A stretch of 64,000 nucleotides of DNA. Origin: Lytechinus pictus (Eukaryota > Echinodermata > Echinoidea > Temnopleuroida > Toxopneustidae). Under the pieces are notes generated by a model, which saw nothing but the letters and a program-made list of their open reading frames with translations, searched no databases and was not told the DNA's origin. Positions 40,401 through 50,599 of this stretch are shown piece by piece. Within the stretch, counting starts at the first letter, position 1. Every line of letters begins with the position of its first letter. Made by a program: the position numbers and the translations under genes. The stretch is from assembly GCF_037042905.1 (NCBI RefSeq), contig NC_087254.1, positions 14,307,103 through 14,371,102 of the forward strand, written 5' to 3'.

Positions 40401-43063
40401 CGGACCTGACGGTGAGGCCTTCTGTATCAAGGACGAGCACCAACAAGAAAACAGAGAAGAAAGAGGTAAGAATACTCGACTTGAATATCAGGGAGAGTGG
40501 GGTAAATAAGCCCCCATCTAGTTTTTAGCTGAATGCTCAAGTTTTCCAGTGTCAAGGGGATTGCTCTTTGTGTGGTATTTGAGAGAGTTCCTAAGCACAA
40601 ATCTTGAGCATAAACAATGTCTCATGGTTCAATACTTCTGCATGTGGCCAGGAGGAGCGCAAACCTAGCAGCACCTCAAAATCAAAATTTTTAAAGTAGC
40701 ATCGCCACTTTTAGAGAGGCAAGTACTGTACCCACCCAGTAATGTGTATTAACTTGTATCTTAGTTTACTTTTGTAAGGCATTATTTTACATGCTTGAAC
40801 TGTAGTAAAATTCACCCCTTTCACTCTTTTCTTCTAACTGGAAGCCTATGAACTTAACTTGCCCGATGGGGCAAATGAGCCCCCCCCCCCCCCGATTAAA
40901 ACATGATTAACACTATATGGTTTCATCTGTTAAAACGGTAAAATGCAGTCTAGATGTCTCCACTCTTGCTTACGTACACTGAAAATGTCCATTTCAAATA
41001 GAACATTTAGAAACATAATGATATAACTGTGACAGTTGAAAACACAATCCGACAATCTTTTTTTTAATAATATTTGATAGGATTAAATAAATCCTTAAAT
41101 GGGGGCCTTTGGAAAAACACTTAAATGTTAATCCTGTGATTTGCCCCATTTCGATGGGGCTAATAAGGCCCCCTGATAACAATGTTTAATGGTGATTAAT
41201 ATGCAGATGAGATTGATTAGTTCTCATATTTCTACTGGATAATGTAGGTCCACTGTATACGTATTATTAGACATCTAATCATGTTTCTACTGCTATGCAT
41301 GAAAAAGATTGGAATTATGAAAAAGGGGGCCTTATTTACCCCACTCACCCCTAAGTATTTGCCATTGATATAGTGGTACCAAACTTCATAAGTCATCTTT
41401 TGCAAAAATTGACAAGTCTGAATGGCACTTCCTACATGGGAAAACAATGCTATAAGCTTTGAATAGAACAATTTGTGAATAGTCAGGTCAAAAGAATATG
41501 GGATATGTTACATTTGCATGAAATATTGAAAGAAAATAAGAAGTAATACATCTGATTTTTTTTGTTGATTTTTTTTAAATAGAAATTTGGTCTTAAGCAG
41601 GCACATAAGTCATCTAATCTAATGTATACCATTTGTTGTATCTCAGCATGGTTTGAAGACAGACATTTTCCTTCTATTGCAGTGTGCTTTTTCTTGTACT
41701 TCTCTTTTCTTTTCATTTTTGCTGTTTTCTAAGCGCCTCGAGCACTTCATCAAAATGGAAATAAATGTGGCCCCCATTTCTTCAGTAAATCAAACCTTTT
41801 GCCATAGCTGTCTTTTAACTAATATTGCTGAAATCTATGATCCGTTCACAGTCGCATCCAGCCGCCGAAGGTCCGACATTCGTCAAGCACGTGTTCAACG
41901 TGGAGGGTCGTAGCCCGCTGGTGGCGCACTTCATGAAGCAGGAGGGGCTGGAGAGGACGGCGGGTATGGACATCCTACTGCAGAGGACAGAGATCGACAA
42001 GCTACCTTCATCCAGCGCCCCGACGTACCACGACATCATCCAGGAGACATTCCAGCATGTACGTCATATGAAAGACACCTATCAGCAGATGTACGAAGAA
42101 GGCGTCAAGGAACATACCCATTTCCTCGGTCAGCAGAGGGCTCAGCTCCATGAACACATGAGGTAGGTAACGCAAGCCCTTGATAAGTCGAGTACAACCT
42201 AATTTTGTACTTGTGACCTCGCAATTAGGTGTTACTAGTGTGAAAATGGCCTCATCATTTCTTTCAAAAACTTAGTCCCAACATCCATTGCTGCTGGGGC
42301 TATTTCAATTGCAAAGGAAAGCTTTGTTTGAGATTTAAAATATGTAGAACTCAATGCTAACAACTATGATAGTGAAGCCACATGAAAATCCTACGAACGT
42401 TGTATGCCACACAAAGGAGATTGTATGATGAGCGGGGTACCATCACCCTTTGGGCTCCCTGTGAGGACGGTAGACCGATAACATGACATCTGCTCCTGCA
42501 AAAATTGTTCGGCGCTGTGTTTCGTCTAAGAAGTACTAGGTTTAGGGTAAGAATTATAATGGGGTTTTATGTTGGGTTTAGGGTCCGGTTTAGGGTAAGG
42601 TATAGTGTCAAATCTAGGGTTGAAGTTAGTCATTTAATTAGTGTGTGGAATTTACAGCGGAGCCATTGTCGCCAGAGCAAATGTCATGGACCCTGGAGAG
42701 CAAATGTATATGTAAATAGGTTATTAGTGTTAAATCTAGGTTTGAAGTTAGTCATTTAATTAGTGTGTGGACTTTATAGCGGAGCAATTGTCGCCGGAGC
42801 AAATGTCATGGTACCTGGAGAGCAAATGTACATGTAGAAACAGTTATTAGTATTTTGGTTTTTAAGTGGTCCCTGAATGCTATTACTTTATTTCCTCTCT
42901 TTCTGATCCTAGGAGAGAGAATGCTTTGATGGGCCATCCTAGGGAGGTGAAGAAGCTGAGTGATCTGCTCGTCCTAGAGTTACTCAAAGACCAAGGTGAA
43001 GTCAGCACAGGAGCTGCACAAGCCGTAGAGGAAGCCATGCAATACTACGCTGATCAGGAATAA
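28268..43063 (+). CDS. FAM227-like protein (FWWh domain), ten exons
   Basis: Exons: 28268-28429, 31079-31132, 32449-32513, 33125-33166, 34540-34713, 35381-35521, 37007-37235, 39996-40465, 41852-42162 and 42913-43063. All introns are GT..AG and every junction keeps phase. With the possible exon 23567-23687 the product is 639 residues, somewhat longer than human FAM227A/B (roughly 500-570). The diagnostic part is RLVELHQYPGYESD, then FKRLFHSKMSEAILLDTFWY, then FFLHRYHPSRKVQ, the FWWh-type domain of this family. The function is unknown; family members are mostly expressed in testis and ciliated tissue, so a ciliary or sperm role is possible but unproven. A Ser/Lys/Gly-rich, probably disordered segment (exon 39996-40465) separates the domain from a conserved helical C-terminus. 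The large introns are loaded with MITEs. Confidence 0.85.
30141..30272. mobile_element. MITE with GAGCATTTCATGAAGAGC ends, copy 1
   Basis: Left AGCATTTCATGAAGAGCTTT, right inverse 'agctctttgtgaaacgc', with 'gccaatcagaagcaaggatt' internally. A relative lies at 62155-62288 in the other orientation, and a split relative at about 43660-44110. Confidence 0.65.
30610..30801. mobile_element. MITE with GTTTCACAAAGATTTA inverted ends
   Basis: CTGGGGTTGTTTCACAAAGA at the left matches the inverse of TCTTTGTGAAACACCCCCC at the right. The interior is CpG-rich (acgcgtatct, caacgcgcaa). Confidence 0.7.
31079..31132 (+). CDS. FAM227-like small exon (KDVKELNQFAGVYAVKS)
   Basis: A 54-nt exon between 'catttacag' and '|gtaagc', phase 1 at both ends, joining GPKA-A-KDV on the left and KS-M-LQ on the right. 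Confidence 0.75.
31133..32448. other. Intron with GGCCC-tip MITE copy 1
   Basis: Holds the MITE at 32088-32383 and ATT/ATC microsatellite-like stretches near 31620-31735. Confidence 0.5.
32088..32383. mobile_element. GGCCC-tip MITE, 3-bp duplication ATA
   Basis: Left GGCCCATATTCTGAAGTCGG, right inverse CCGACTTCAGAATATGGGCC. ATA flanks both sides. The centre contains 'tggctatccatacttaaacc'-type sequence shared by copies at 33453, 39517 and 43071. Confidence 0.8.
32449..32513 (+). CDS. FAM227-like small exon (LQVDKADKGKHLLKNLAASRK)
   Basis: A 65-nt exon between 'ttacttgcag' and '|gtgaat'. It enters at phase 1 and leaves at phase 0. Lys-rich helix. Confidence 0.75.
33125..33166 (+). CDS. FAM227-like small exon (QQKEKTGTKPRLVE)
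   Basis: A 42-nt exon, phase 0 at both ends, with a strong donor GAG|gtaaga. It joins directly to LHQYPGYE to form the family motif RLVELHQYPG. Confidence 0.85.
33453..33771. mobile_element. GGCCC-tip MITE, 3-bp duplication ATG
   Basis: GGCCCGTATTCTGAAGTCAG at the left and CAGAATACGGGCC at the right, with ATG immediately outside both. It lies in the intron before exon 34540. Confidence 0.8.
34540..34713 (+). CDS. FAM227-like exon: start of the FWWh-type domain
   Basis: 58 codons in phase 0 from 'cgttgtag' to '|gtaagc'. It contains LHQYPGYESDRLTQLPEVPG and KIEFKRLFHSKMSEAILL, the conserved lead-in to the FWW signature. Confidence 0.9.
34741..35300. repeat. Intronic minisatellite, 45- to 60-bp units containing splice-acceptor-like sequence
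   Basis: About nine or ten units of the type 'tttttatcttctgtagattt' + 'cttagatttctttgattaca' + 'catattcttggaccacta', with internal deletions. Each unit ends a pyrimidine tract in TAG, resembling a 3' splice site. The array ends about 80 bp before the real acceptor at 35380. The ORF at 34926-35156 is a reading of the repeat. Confidence 0.9.
35381..35521 (+). CDS. FAM227-like exon: FWW signature exon
   Basis: 47 codons, phase 0, from 'tttctgcag' to AAG|gttagt. It begins DTFWYFFLHRYHPSRKVQSR and continues LFNRISYNYVKLLL. The family signature is usually FWW; here the second Trp is Tyr. The neighbouring exon end (AEAILL equivalent, SEAILL) supports exact joining. Confidence 0.95.
35744..36353. 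mobile_element. TTAA-flanked foldback MITE, intact copy
   Basis: TTAAAGGGATGGTCCAGGCT at the left, inverse of GGACCATCCCTTTAA at the right. About 610 bp with complementarity over much of its length. It is the reference copy for the interrupted element at 12421-14194. Confidence 0.85.
37007..37235 (+). CDS. FAM227-like exon: end of the FWWh-type domain
   Basis: Reads SYSDILAQAVYASYCAAFPN, SWRQFDDSFKEDLCGLTSEW and RRWAAWNFDDLEP, then a Lys-rich tail KKDKKK. Phase 0 in, phase 1 out at AAAG|gtaaac. The 'SWRQFDDSFK' block is a conserved feature of the family domain as I know it. Confidence 0.95.
37250..37416. mobile_element. Near-perfect hairpin 14 nt downstream of an exon donor
   Basis: CAAATATACAATGAC (37250) pairs with GTCATTGTATATTTG (37402-37416). 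Inner arms such as GAACATCACATAGTACTATT pair with AATAGTACTATGTGATGTTC. The loop is near 'ccatcgg'. A GC-rich stretch of unknown origin follows (37540-37680). Confidence 0.85.
38465..39058. mobile_element. TTAA-flanked MITE (AGGGGAATGAAACC ends), copy 1
   Basis: TTAAAGGGGAATGAAACCTT and the inverse of AAGGTTTCATTCTCCTTTTAA-type sequence at the right. Inner inverted pair 'atcactaatgctatggagat' / 'atctccatagcattagtgat'. The second copy is at 44882-45469. Confidence 0.8.
39070..39400. repeat. Unclassified dispersed repeat, copy 2
   Basis: Counterpart of 3160-3430, same strand, about 10-15 percent different by eye. It sits between the TTAA MITE and the right end of the composite element. Confidence 0.65.
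39517..39824. mobile_element. GGCCC-tip MITE, 3-bp duplication TAT
   Basis: GGCCCGTATTCTGAAGTCGG at the left, inverse at 39805-39824, TAT on both sides. The left TAT (39514-39516) is also the right duplication of the 38147-39513 element. Confidence 0.85.
39996..40465 (+). CDS. FAM227-like exon: disordered Ser/Lys/Gly-rich region
   Basis: 156 codons, in at phase 1 (GG|GT GGT joins G-G-ILNF), out at phase 0 (AAAGAG|gtaaga). The composition is low-complexity: SSSSNSSQS, DAQSISSISS, KGGGTGGGGK and several KKK/KKD runs. No fold expected. This insert makes the protein longer than vertebrate relatives. Confidence 0.9.
40466..41851. other. Intron with repeated 'ggggcaaatgagcccccc' stretches
   Basis: Sequences near 40498-40515, 40860-40895, 41140-41175 and 41325-41345 share 'gccccatttc..' or 'aaggccccc' phrases in both orientations and may delimit an old repeat. 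No exon found. Confidence 0.4.
41852..42162 (+). CDS. FAM227-like exon: conserved C-terminal helical region
   Basis: Reads SHPAAEGPTFVKHVFNVEGR, SPLVAHFMKQEGLE, then a helical TYHDIIQETFQHVRHMKDTY. Phase 0 in, phase 2 out (ATGAG|gtaggt). 'F.VEGRSPLV..F' resembles a block I associate with the C-terminal part of FAM227 proteins. GC content is clearly higher than the introns. Confidence 0.9.
42607..42847. repeat. Tandem duplication of about 125 bp in the last intron
   Basis: 'gttgaagttagtcatttaat' to 'gagagcaaatgtatatgta' occurs twice with few differences (42612 and 42740). The start resembles 'tttagggt' repeats. Confidence 0.8.
42913..43063 (+). CDS. FAM227-like terminal exon
   Basis: Enters at phase 2 (AG|G) and reads RENALMGHPREVKKLSDLLV, LELLKDQGEVSTG and AQAVEEAMQYYADQE*. 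Stop TAA at 43061-43063. A GGCCC-tip MITE fragment starts eight bases later. Confidence 0.9.
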
Positions 43064-43070
43064 ACTCGAT

Positions 43071-43330
43071 GGCCCTTATTCAGAAGTCCAAATTAACTCA
43101 GGCCATGGTCTAACTCTGTGTTTTAATTATGGGAAGCCAAAAATTTCAAAATGTCATTTTTCCTATCTTTACTTGGCTCTTTCCTTATGTTTCAATGATG
43201 AAGAGAACTATTCCCAGACATTTAATGAATGACTTGAGTGTCAAATGAACTGACAATTGAATTTGTACTGTTAGAGATGCCCATCACAATTGGCTATCCA
43301 TACATGTAGTTAGAGATAACTCCATTTATA
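43071..43330. mobile_element. Degraded GGCCC-tip MITE in the FAM227-like 3' UTR
   Basis: GGCCCTTATTCAGAAGTCCA begins 8 bp after the stop codon. The body matches the other copies, with the right end lost after 'tggctatccatacatgtagt'. Confidence 0.65.
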
Positions 43331-43718
43331 ACCTGCTATACTACAGTATACACTTTACTCTTAATAGTGTAGAGAATTGAGGATGGGTGATTTCACCTCA
43401 TCACAGATCAAATTGCCTCTAAAATTCCCCAAATGGTATACTTTGTGGTGACCATCTTTTCCGAAGTCACCCCAGGATCTACCCAAATCAGTATTTGAAA
43501 AAACATTTTATAGATACCGGTAACCAATATTCTACATACAGCAGAATGATGATATCTGCATTTATTGAGTGTTTCACAAAGGAAGGTAGCCCCTCAAAAG
43601 AAGGAAGTAGCCCCAATGTGAAAAGTGGGTCTACCGCTTGGCATTGCCAGATTAGCTCTGTGGAGCATTTCATGAAATGAGTTGTCAGTGTATAATCCGA
43701 CATGTCCCCTTTTATGAT

Positions 43719-43782
43719 AATAATAATATGCCACATTTATGTAGCGCTTAATACAAATGTTTCTGAGCGCTGCATACTATTA
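43719..43782 (-). mobile_element. SINE 3' fragment with (ATT)n tail
   Basis: On the minus strand it reads 'gcagcgctcagaaacatttg', 'taagcgctacataaatgtgg', then ATTATTATT. This matches the common 3' region of marine-invertebrate SINEs. It is inserted in a GAGCATTTCATGA-type MITE. Confidence 0.55.
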
Positions 43783-43878
43783 TCTGACGGTTACCATAGT
43801 AACATTGCTTTTCAGCCAATAAGAATCAAAGAAAGTTGTCAGATCTGACAAGTTGTCGAAGAAAAATATTGATGAAAC

Positions 43879-44095
43879 CAGGGGCGGATCCAGGATTTTC
43901 CAAAAAGAGGGGGGGGGGCACATTTTTCCGAGGAAGGTTTTCAACAAAAAATAAGGACATGTCCACGAAAAAATTTGGGAGGGGGCACACTTCTTTTTTA
44001 ACGGCATTTTTACATTACAAATTTGAATTGTGCCTCTCAAAAGGGAGGGGGCACGGGCGGGCATTGAACCCCCCCCCCCCCCTGATCCGCCAGTG
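43879..44095. mobile_element. hAT-like MITE, duplication GATGAAAC
   Basis: Ends CAGGGGCGGATCCAGG and CTGATCCGCCAGTG. GATGAAAC at 43871-43878 and 44096-44103. G- and C-runs flank the interior at both ends. 217 bp. Confidence 0.9.
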
Positions 44096-44881
44096 GATGA
44101 AACGTTCCCCAGATTTTGAAGGAAAGATAAAATCTCTGCAGTGGTATTTGGTAGATTTATTACACATGACCTTTTACAATACTTGTGGCCTGTCCTTGGG
44201 TAACAATCAAATTTTCAATCAATTTGATTCCCATCAGCTTAAAGCTTTGCTAAATTGTCAGTAATGTGAATTATGTACTAGAGTACATTCTAATATCTCA
44301 TTGGGTACAAGAACCAGTTGGTCACTGTATTTGCAGAATTGAATAGGCATTTGGTTAATAGATTAACCTTTTATATCTTATCGGTAATATATATTGTAAT
44401 TGCTTCGCTGTTGAAAAATCACCTTGAGATGAAAAAACATTCCACTTAAAAAGTATTATAAAAGGTGTAAATATACAGATATAAAATAGATGATAATAGT
44501 GATATTTTTATAGTGCATTTCAGAAGTGTGAAATGAAGGGTTGTGCCTTGGAAAGACAGTGTGTGAGTATATTTTACCATGTGTATTTCTGGTGCATGCA
44601 ATAAATTATATATTAAATTATATAGCAAGACTAAATTAGAATTTTTTTTACTTGTGCTGCCTCATACATTAGAATTCAAGGTTCATTTTCTTTAGCACAA
44701 ATGAAAGACAAGAGTCTGCATAAATCAACCTCCCTTGAGTCACATAATCATGAAAGTAAAAGATTTTTGTCAGGCCTGCCAACCTGGCCCGGTGGGTTTT
44801 CACAAAGAGTCAGTGTGACTTATGGAGTGTTGCAAGGAACTAGCAATTGATCGCAAGTCAATTTTAGGTCCCAAAGTCAGT

Positions 44882-45469
44882 TTAAAGGAGAATGAAACCC
44901 TTGAAACCAGCTGAATCCATATCAAAGAGAAAAATCAAAGAAACATATTGTTGAAAGTTTGAGGAAGATTGAATGAATAATAAGAAAGTTATGAGCATTT
45001 GAATATTGAGATCACTAGTGCCATGTAGATCCTCCCATCGGCAATGCGACCAAGATCTGTGATATCACACACGTACAACTCCCTCATTACTTTAGTACTT
45101 ATTTAACTTATATTCTCACTTTTATAGAGTCTATCACAAGGTGAGGTGTTCTCTTTATGAGATAAGTACAGAGGTTTCACAACATTATATCATTGATGAA
45201 TCGTTTGTCATATGATTAGAATGAGCAAAAAGAGATGTTTTGGGGTATATTTTCAGTGTCCAAATGGGAGAGTTGTACGTGTGTGACATCACAGATCTTG
45301 GTCGCATTGCCAATGGGAGGATCTCCATAGCATTAGTGATCTCGACATTCAAATGCTCATAACTCTTTTATTGCTAGTCCTATTTTACTCAAAGTTTTGT
45401 TGATCTTATTCTTTGATTTTTCTGCTTTCACAAAAGCTAACTTGCTCCAAGAGTTTCATTCTCCTTTAA
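44882..45469. mobile_element. TTAA-flanked MITE (AGGAGAATGAAACC ends), copy 2
   Basis: TTAAAGGAGAATGAAACCCT at the left, inverse of GTTTCATTCTCCTTTAA at the right. It is nested in a larger foldback of about 44810-45640 ('gtgttgcaaggaactagcaa' against 'tcttgcaacacctcctt'). Confidence 0.8.
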
Positions 45470-45726
45470 AGTCATGCATTTAATTGCAAAATTACAATTG
45501 ATGGATGATCTGCTTCTTGCATCAACAAGTATGAACTTATTTGCGTTGATTATACTTGATATATCGATTGTAAATTTGCATCTGAAATTTGCAATTGATT
45601 GCAAATATTTTCTTGCAACACCTCCTTAGAGTCACATTGAAATTCCAGTTTAGGTGTGGTATAAAAGGCATCACGGCATGTTGACCAAATCGTGCTAAAG
45701 AGGACATTCACAATTGTGTTTTAATC

Positions 45727-46018
45727 AATAATAATAATAATGGTATATTTACCCAGGGTAGCCACTTCAGTTCTGAAAACTGTTCTCCCAGCGGGCCCTG
45801 CTATTATTATTACCCGGCTAAGCAAGGCGACCTATTCAGGGGCACACAGCTTTTTGAGGAATTACTTCCTGCCGGTAGTACCCATTTACCTCACCTGGGT
45901 CGCGTGCAGCACAATGTGGATGAATTCCTTGCTGCAGGAAACCACGCCATGGCTGGGATTTGAACCCAATAAGAATGCTTGTTACAAACCATGTGCGCTT
46001 TGCCATTGAAGCATGACT
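45727..46018 (-). mobile_element. tRNA-derived SINE with (ATT)n tail
   Basis: On the minus strand the head contains a box B, GGGTTCAAATCCCAGC, within a tRNA-like segment (about 46015-45945). The body is 'gcagcaaggaattcatccac'...'ccgggtaataataatag', and the tail is ATTATTATTATT at 45727-45740. This fits a pol III SINE. Confidence 0.7.
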
Positions 46019-47378
46019 CTAATAAGTCATACTTAACTCTTTGTGAATGCCCTCCCCCCACCCGTGGGTGTTTCATCAAGGAGGAAGCTAATCTTGGCTA
46101 CTTGTGTACTGCCGTCTCATGACAAAAGGAAGCTAATCTGTGGAATCAGTTTCTTATCAAATGAGGAAATTATGTCATTGTGGAAATACATAGAATTGCT
46201 TTTGAAATGTTTATATTCAATTCATGACCATTATATTTGTTTAATTTTATATCTAGAAGTTGAGGGCTATGTGAAACCAATTACTTTAGTATCATGTATA
46301 GCATACAGAAAATATCCCAAATCAAGGAAAAAAATATTTATAAAAAAAAAAATCAGTTGCTTCCTTTTATCATGATACCAGACAGACTTCATACTATTAT
46401 TGGGGACCTTAGCTTCAGTGTGTGAAGATTAAAAAGAAGTGACGAAGAGAGTGGAGGTAAAGACTGGTAGAAAGGGAGGAAGAATAGAGAAAGGGAAAGC
46501 ATCAGAGCTGTCGATGATGAGCAGAGGGTGGAAAGAGAGGATCGTACAATTGGATAGAAGAAGTGTAAAAATAATATGGACAATAGGGCTCATCTGCAAA
46601 TAAGGATGAAAATTTTATTGGTTCTGACCTTTAAGGATGACCGTGTGTGGAAGTTTTTTAACGTGGCTTGAGGCCCTGGTACGGTGTATGCCTACTTGTA
46701 CACTTAAATAATCACTTTCCGGGCCGAAATGGCAAAGGGTAACTACATGATTTTATTTTTTTTTAATACATTTTTTCTTTGTCATGCATTCTCTTTTCAT
46801 TGAATGTACTGACCACCAAGGGTTGTTTTCATGAAAATATGAACATGATCCTTTTTTTTTGTAAAATTTGCACCGGGTTAGTTTGCAACTTCGCATTACC
46901 TTTAGTTTTTTAAAAAATCCAATTTTTCTACGTTCTTTGTCAATAATTGCTTGATGTACTATACCCTCCTTAAATATTACTAAAAGCCCCACCCCTCCAA
47001 ATTTGTCGTTGACAGGTGTTTGGGGAAATTTTCTTCATCCAACTGCAAAATCGTCACTTTTTGGGACAAAAATTTCTAGGGGGTAGGTTTATGATTTCCT
47101 GTTATCTTTGGTAATTAATGCTCGATCATCCTGTAACGGCAATGGACCCCAAGATCTGTCGGTTACAGGTGTTCTGGGGAATTTTTGGAAGAAAATACTG
47201 AACTTTAACCCCTTGTAATTTTGACCAGAAATATATAATCGTGATTTTTTTTTTCAAGTACGTTAAAAAACATAAACTCTCCAAAATACCTATAAACATG
47301 AAACATATCTTATGGGCACTTGTTTGTTTGGGCATTCATCGCAAAAGAGCAAAGAAAATAGATACATGCATATAGATC
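46019..47378. other. No gene seen; purine-rich tract and a diverged internal repeat
   Basis: A GA-rich stretch lies at 46425-46560. The phrases 'tgtcgttgacaggtgtttgg' (47004) and 'tgtcggttacaggtgttctg' (47156) mark a diverged duplication of about 150 bp. Confidence 0.4.
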
Positions 47379-47483
<105 letters not shown>

Positions 47484-47779
47484 AGATGGATGGATGGGTG
47501 GATGGATGGATAGAATGATAGATAGATAATATTAACTAAGAAAGTTAGACACAAATCATGAACCACCCAGGAAGCCACTATACTTATTATCAACTTACAC
47601 TAGGCCTACATTAACAATTCATCGGTTTTCTCACAAATCTTACAAAAATAGAGAAACACAAAACCAAAAAAGTGAATTAAATAATTATACCGAAAATATA
47701 TGAATGGTTAAATTGTTCATGCATAGTTATATGTGATTAATCTAAAGAAAAAAGCTGATAAGTCGACCACTGATGAATA

Positions 47780-47836
47780 TTATTATTATTATCACCATCA
47801 TCATTATTATTATTATTATCTGTTATTATTATTATA
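47780..47836. repeat. ATT-rich microsatellite
   Basis: (ATT)n with CATC interruptions. Confidence 0.85.
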
Positions 47837-48057
47837 TATTTCGCCATAAAAAACATACAAAAATTGTACAACGTAATTACAAAAATACAATTTGAAATTT
47901 AATTATTAACTAATAGAAGTTGTATGATTATTAAAAATAAAATAAAGTTATCAAATTTACGAAAGAGGACCTTTCAGTGGACTTGAAAGTTCAGTGGTGC
48001 GGTGCCTTTGACAGGCTTGGCGATTACGTAATGCGCACTGAGGCGACACGATCGTAC

Positions 48058-48360
48058 AATGGCGGGAAAATCTGAATCACTCCCTCAGAATAATAGAGGC
48101 AGTTCATGAATGAGCGGTATAAATTCACACATGCTTTTCGTCTGATACGTTATACATGAATTCAAGGAGCCTGTTACAGATTATTTTAGTTAAGAACGAC
48201 TGTCTCTCGCTTGTAAAAGAAACTCTAGAATGGGAAGAAATCCTACAGAAATTCAATTTTTATTTTCTCACACGTTTAACGTCTGTAGTGTAGATTTTCA
48301 GCACTCACGATACAGCAACATATGGAGAAACAGGCCCTACGGGTGATGATAAAAGTACAG
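48058..48360 (+). promoter_or_regulatory. Candidate promoter and first exon
   Basis: A TGGCGGGAAA (E2F-like) site at about 48059, TATAAATT at 48118-48125 and a consensus 5' splice site ACAG|GTAAGT at 48361 lie in an otherwise repeat-free, less AT-rich stretch. ATG at 48322 is open for 13 codons to the donor, but no downstream exon continues it convincingly. It may start a non-coding RNA. Confidence 0.3.
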
Positions 48361-50590
48361 GTAAGTCATTTAAATTTCTGTTTTTATCAGCCAAACTATA
48401 CGCATGTGTATCAAAATCAAAGGAAATGGGTCTAGCGGTCAACTGACCTGGAGATGGTTTATAGAAAGTAAAATCATATTGCATCGTGTTTTGCTCCTCT
48501 TTTTTCTTTGTTTTGCCTCTTTTTCACTCTTCAGAACTTAATAACAACCATTCTGTTTATGCCATTGATGTTTCACTATTGTTGATAATAAAAAGAATAA
48601 GACACCCATAAGTATTTATATTTATTGTACCGAGTATTTTTTTAATAGTTTTATATTTGATTGTATTTTTCTAAATATATATTTTTTTCTTTATTGTAAT
48701 GTTTTATTTCATTTCCTCTTTTATATTGTATAAATATTGTATTAGGCATATGTTTGTATTTTAACTGTGCAGGACTCTCTTGTAAATCAGTTTTGTACAG
48801 AAAGAAGTCACCCTGGGTAAATAAAACAATAGATAAATTAATAAACAAATAAATGAAAATGTGAACTTGGTAATATTGAGTCTAGTGGAATCTAATTTGC
48901 AATATCGTACAAAGAAATGCAGGGTTAGAAAGTTTAGCCCATTATGTGTAATACATGTACCAATAGAAAAGTAGATGGGGCAGTTTGTCATCCTTCCCCA
49001 ATAAGCTATATTTTAGACGAGTGTAAATGTATCAATTTTACACACTAGCTTTCATTATTTGATGTTGCTGTTGTTGACGGCGCGTATCATTCAGCAATAA
49101 ATAATTGCTCCTGTATGGGAATATTCCCTGATCTTAGCCCAAAACAAAATTATGCTACTGAATCAGTTGTTAAGTCCAGGCTTAACAACAACAAAACCTT
49201 TAGAATATTATGAAATTACAATAGCAATTCCAGTACCCAGACAGTCCCCACTTTTGAACTGCAAATTAATGATGAGAATCTCAAGAAGATTTTTACCTTG
49301 TTGCTGCATTAAGAACAAAACCTGCCGAGATTCCAACTAGTTCTCAACTAATGACATTCCTTAATAGTATATTTATTTAAGAAGATTTTTTTTTAATTGG
49401 TTTACAACCTAGTACCTTTGCAAATAGCAAATACAGTACCCCCATAATATGGGGGATATTTTTTTTAATTAGATGCCATCCACTCCATTGTGATCCATTC
49501 CGGGGCGGCGAACCTAGGGGGCAGGGGAAAAGTGCCCCCCCCCCCCAAAAAAAAAAAAAAAAAAAAAAATCCCCGTAGCAAATAATGACCTTTTTTCGAA
49601 ATGAAATACCTTTTTGATGTAATACATAATACATTTTAGGCTAAACATCACAAAATTTTTGTTTTTGCTCGCGCTTCGCGCTCGCATCAATTATTGTGTA
49701 GTATAAGGTATGGTTACAAAAATACATAGAATATCCAGTTTTCAGGCTGGAATATCGCACATTTTTGGCTCGTGTTTCGCGCTCGCATCAATTAGCGTTT
49801 ATTATTATTATAACCTCATGGTGAAAAAAAATCCGTTTGCACCAAAATTCCCTTTTTGCATAGAAGTGCCCTTTTGGGGCTTTGCCCCCCCCCCCCCTAA
49901 ACGAAAATACGTTCCGTCGCCCCTGGATCCATGACAATGTTAGGTGCACTTGACACGCCACACTTCCTCGTACCATATCCGGTAAATATTCCCTGTTTTG
50001 GAGAGAACAGCATGAATTACTGAGCATAGCAATGTTATGAAACATATCAAACTAAAGATCAACAAAAGCTGGGAGTAGATGAGTTATTGACAATACTTTA
50101 GGAATGGAGCATCATTTGTCAAGGGTACCATTTCGCTTCCAATACTTGTTTAGGGTAAGGGTTTCACACGTCATTACTTCTTAAGGGATGCATTTTCAGA
50201 ATACGGAAAATGCTTGTTTATTGTGCTTTTCGAAACCCTTGTACCCATTCGTCAATGGAAGTGCCCCCTGGGGATATTATCATGAGGGGTTCAAAGCAAT
50301 AACACAACCAGTCACAGAAGTATGCCGCACGTACTGAAATTAATAAGGAATGGTGTGGGTTTTTTAAGCGCCCTATCAGCTTGAAGACACTCAGAAAACT
50401 ATTTTCTCTTTTTTTTTAATTCAGGAGCTAAAATTGGTGTACAGGTGTAGCAAACTCAGAAATTCATATTAGTGCCGACAGATGTGAGGAATAACTGTCG
50501 CTTCAATGTCATACAGCTTATTATGACAACTCAAAATGCTATATTTGTGATATATCGAGTGTCCCAGAAGAAGTGGTAATTCCTTTAAAA
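48361..50590. other. Mostly AT-rich spacer with one hAT-like MITE
   Basis: Apart from the MITE at 49500-49925, I see no structured feature. Confidence 0.4.
49500..49925. mobile_element. hAT-like MITE with near-perfect 8-bp duplication (GATCCATT/GATCCATG)
   Basis: Starts CCGGGGCGGCGAACCTAGGG and ends GTTCCGTCGCCCCTG. The interior has A- and C-runs and two GCTCGCGCTTCGCGCTCGCA-type boxes (about 49668 and 49770), showing kinship with the 1.1-kb modular family. Confidence 0.75.
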
Positions 50591-50599
50591 AAAATAAAA

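Noticed and set aside
40144..40446. 100-codon minus ORF
   Set aside because: Exact antisense of the low-complexity FAM227-like exon at 39996-40465.
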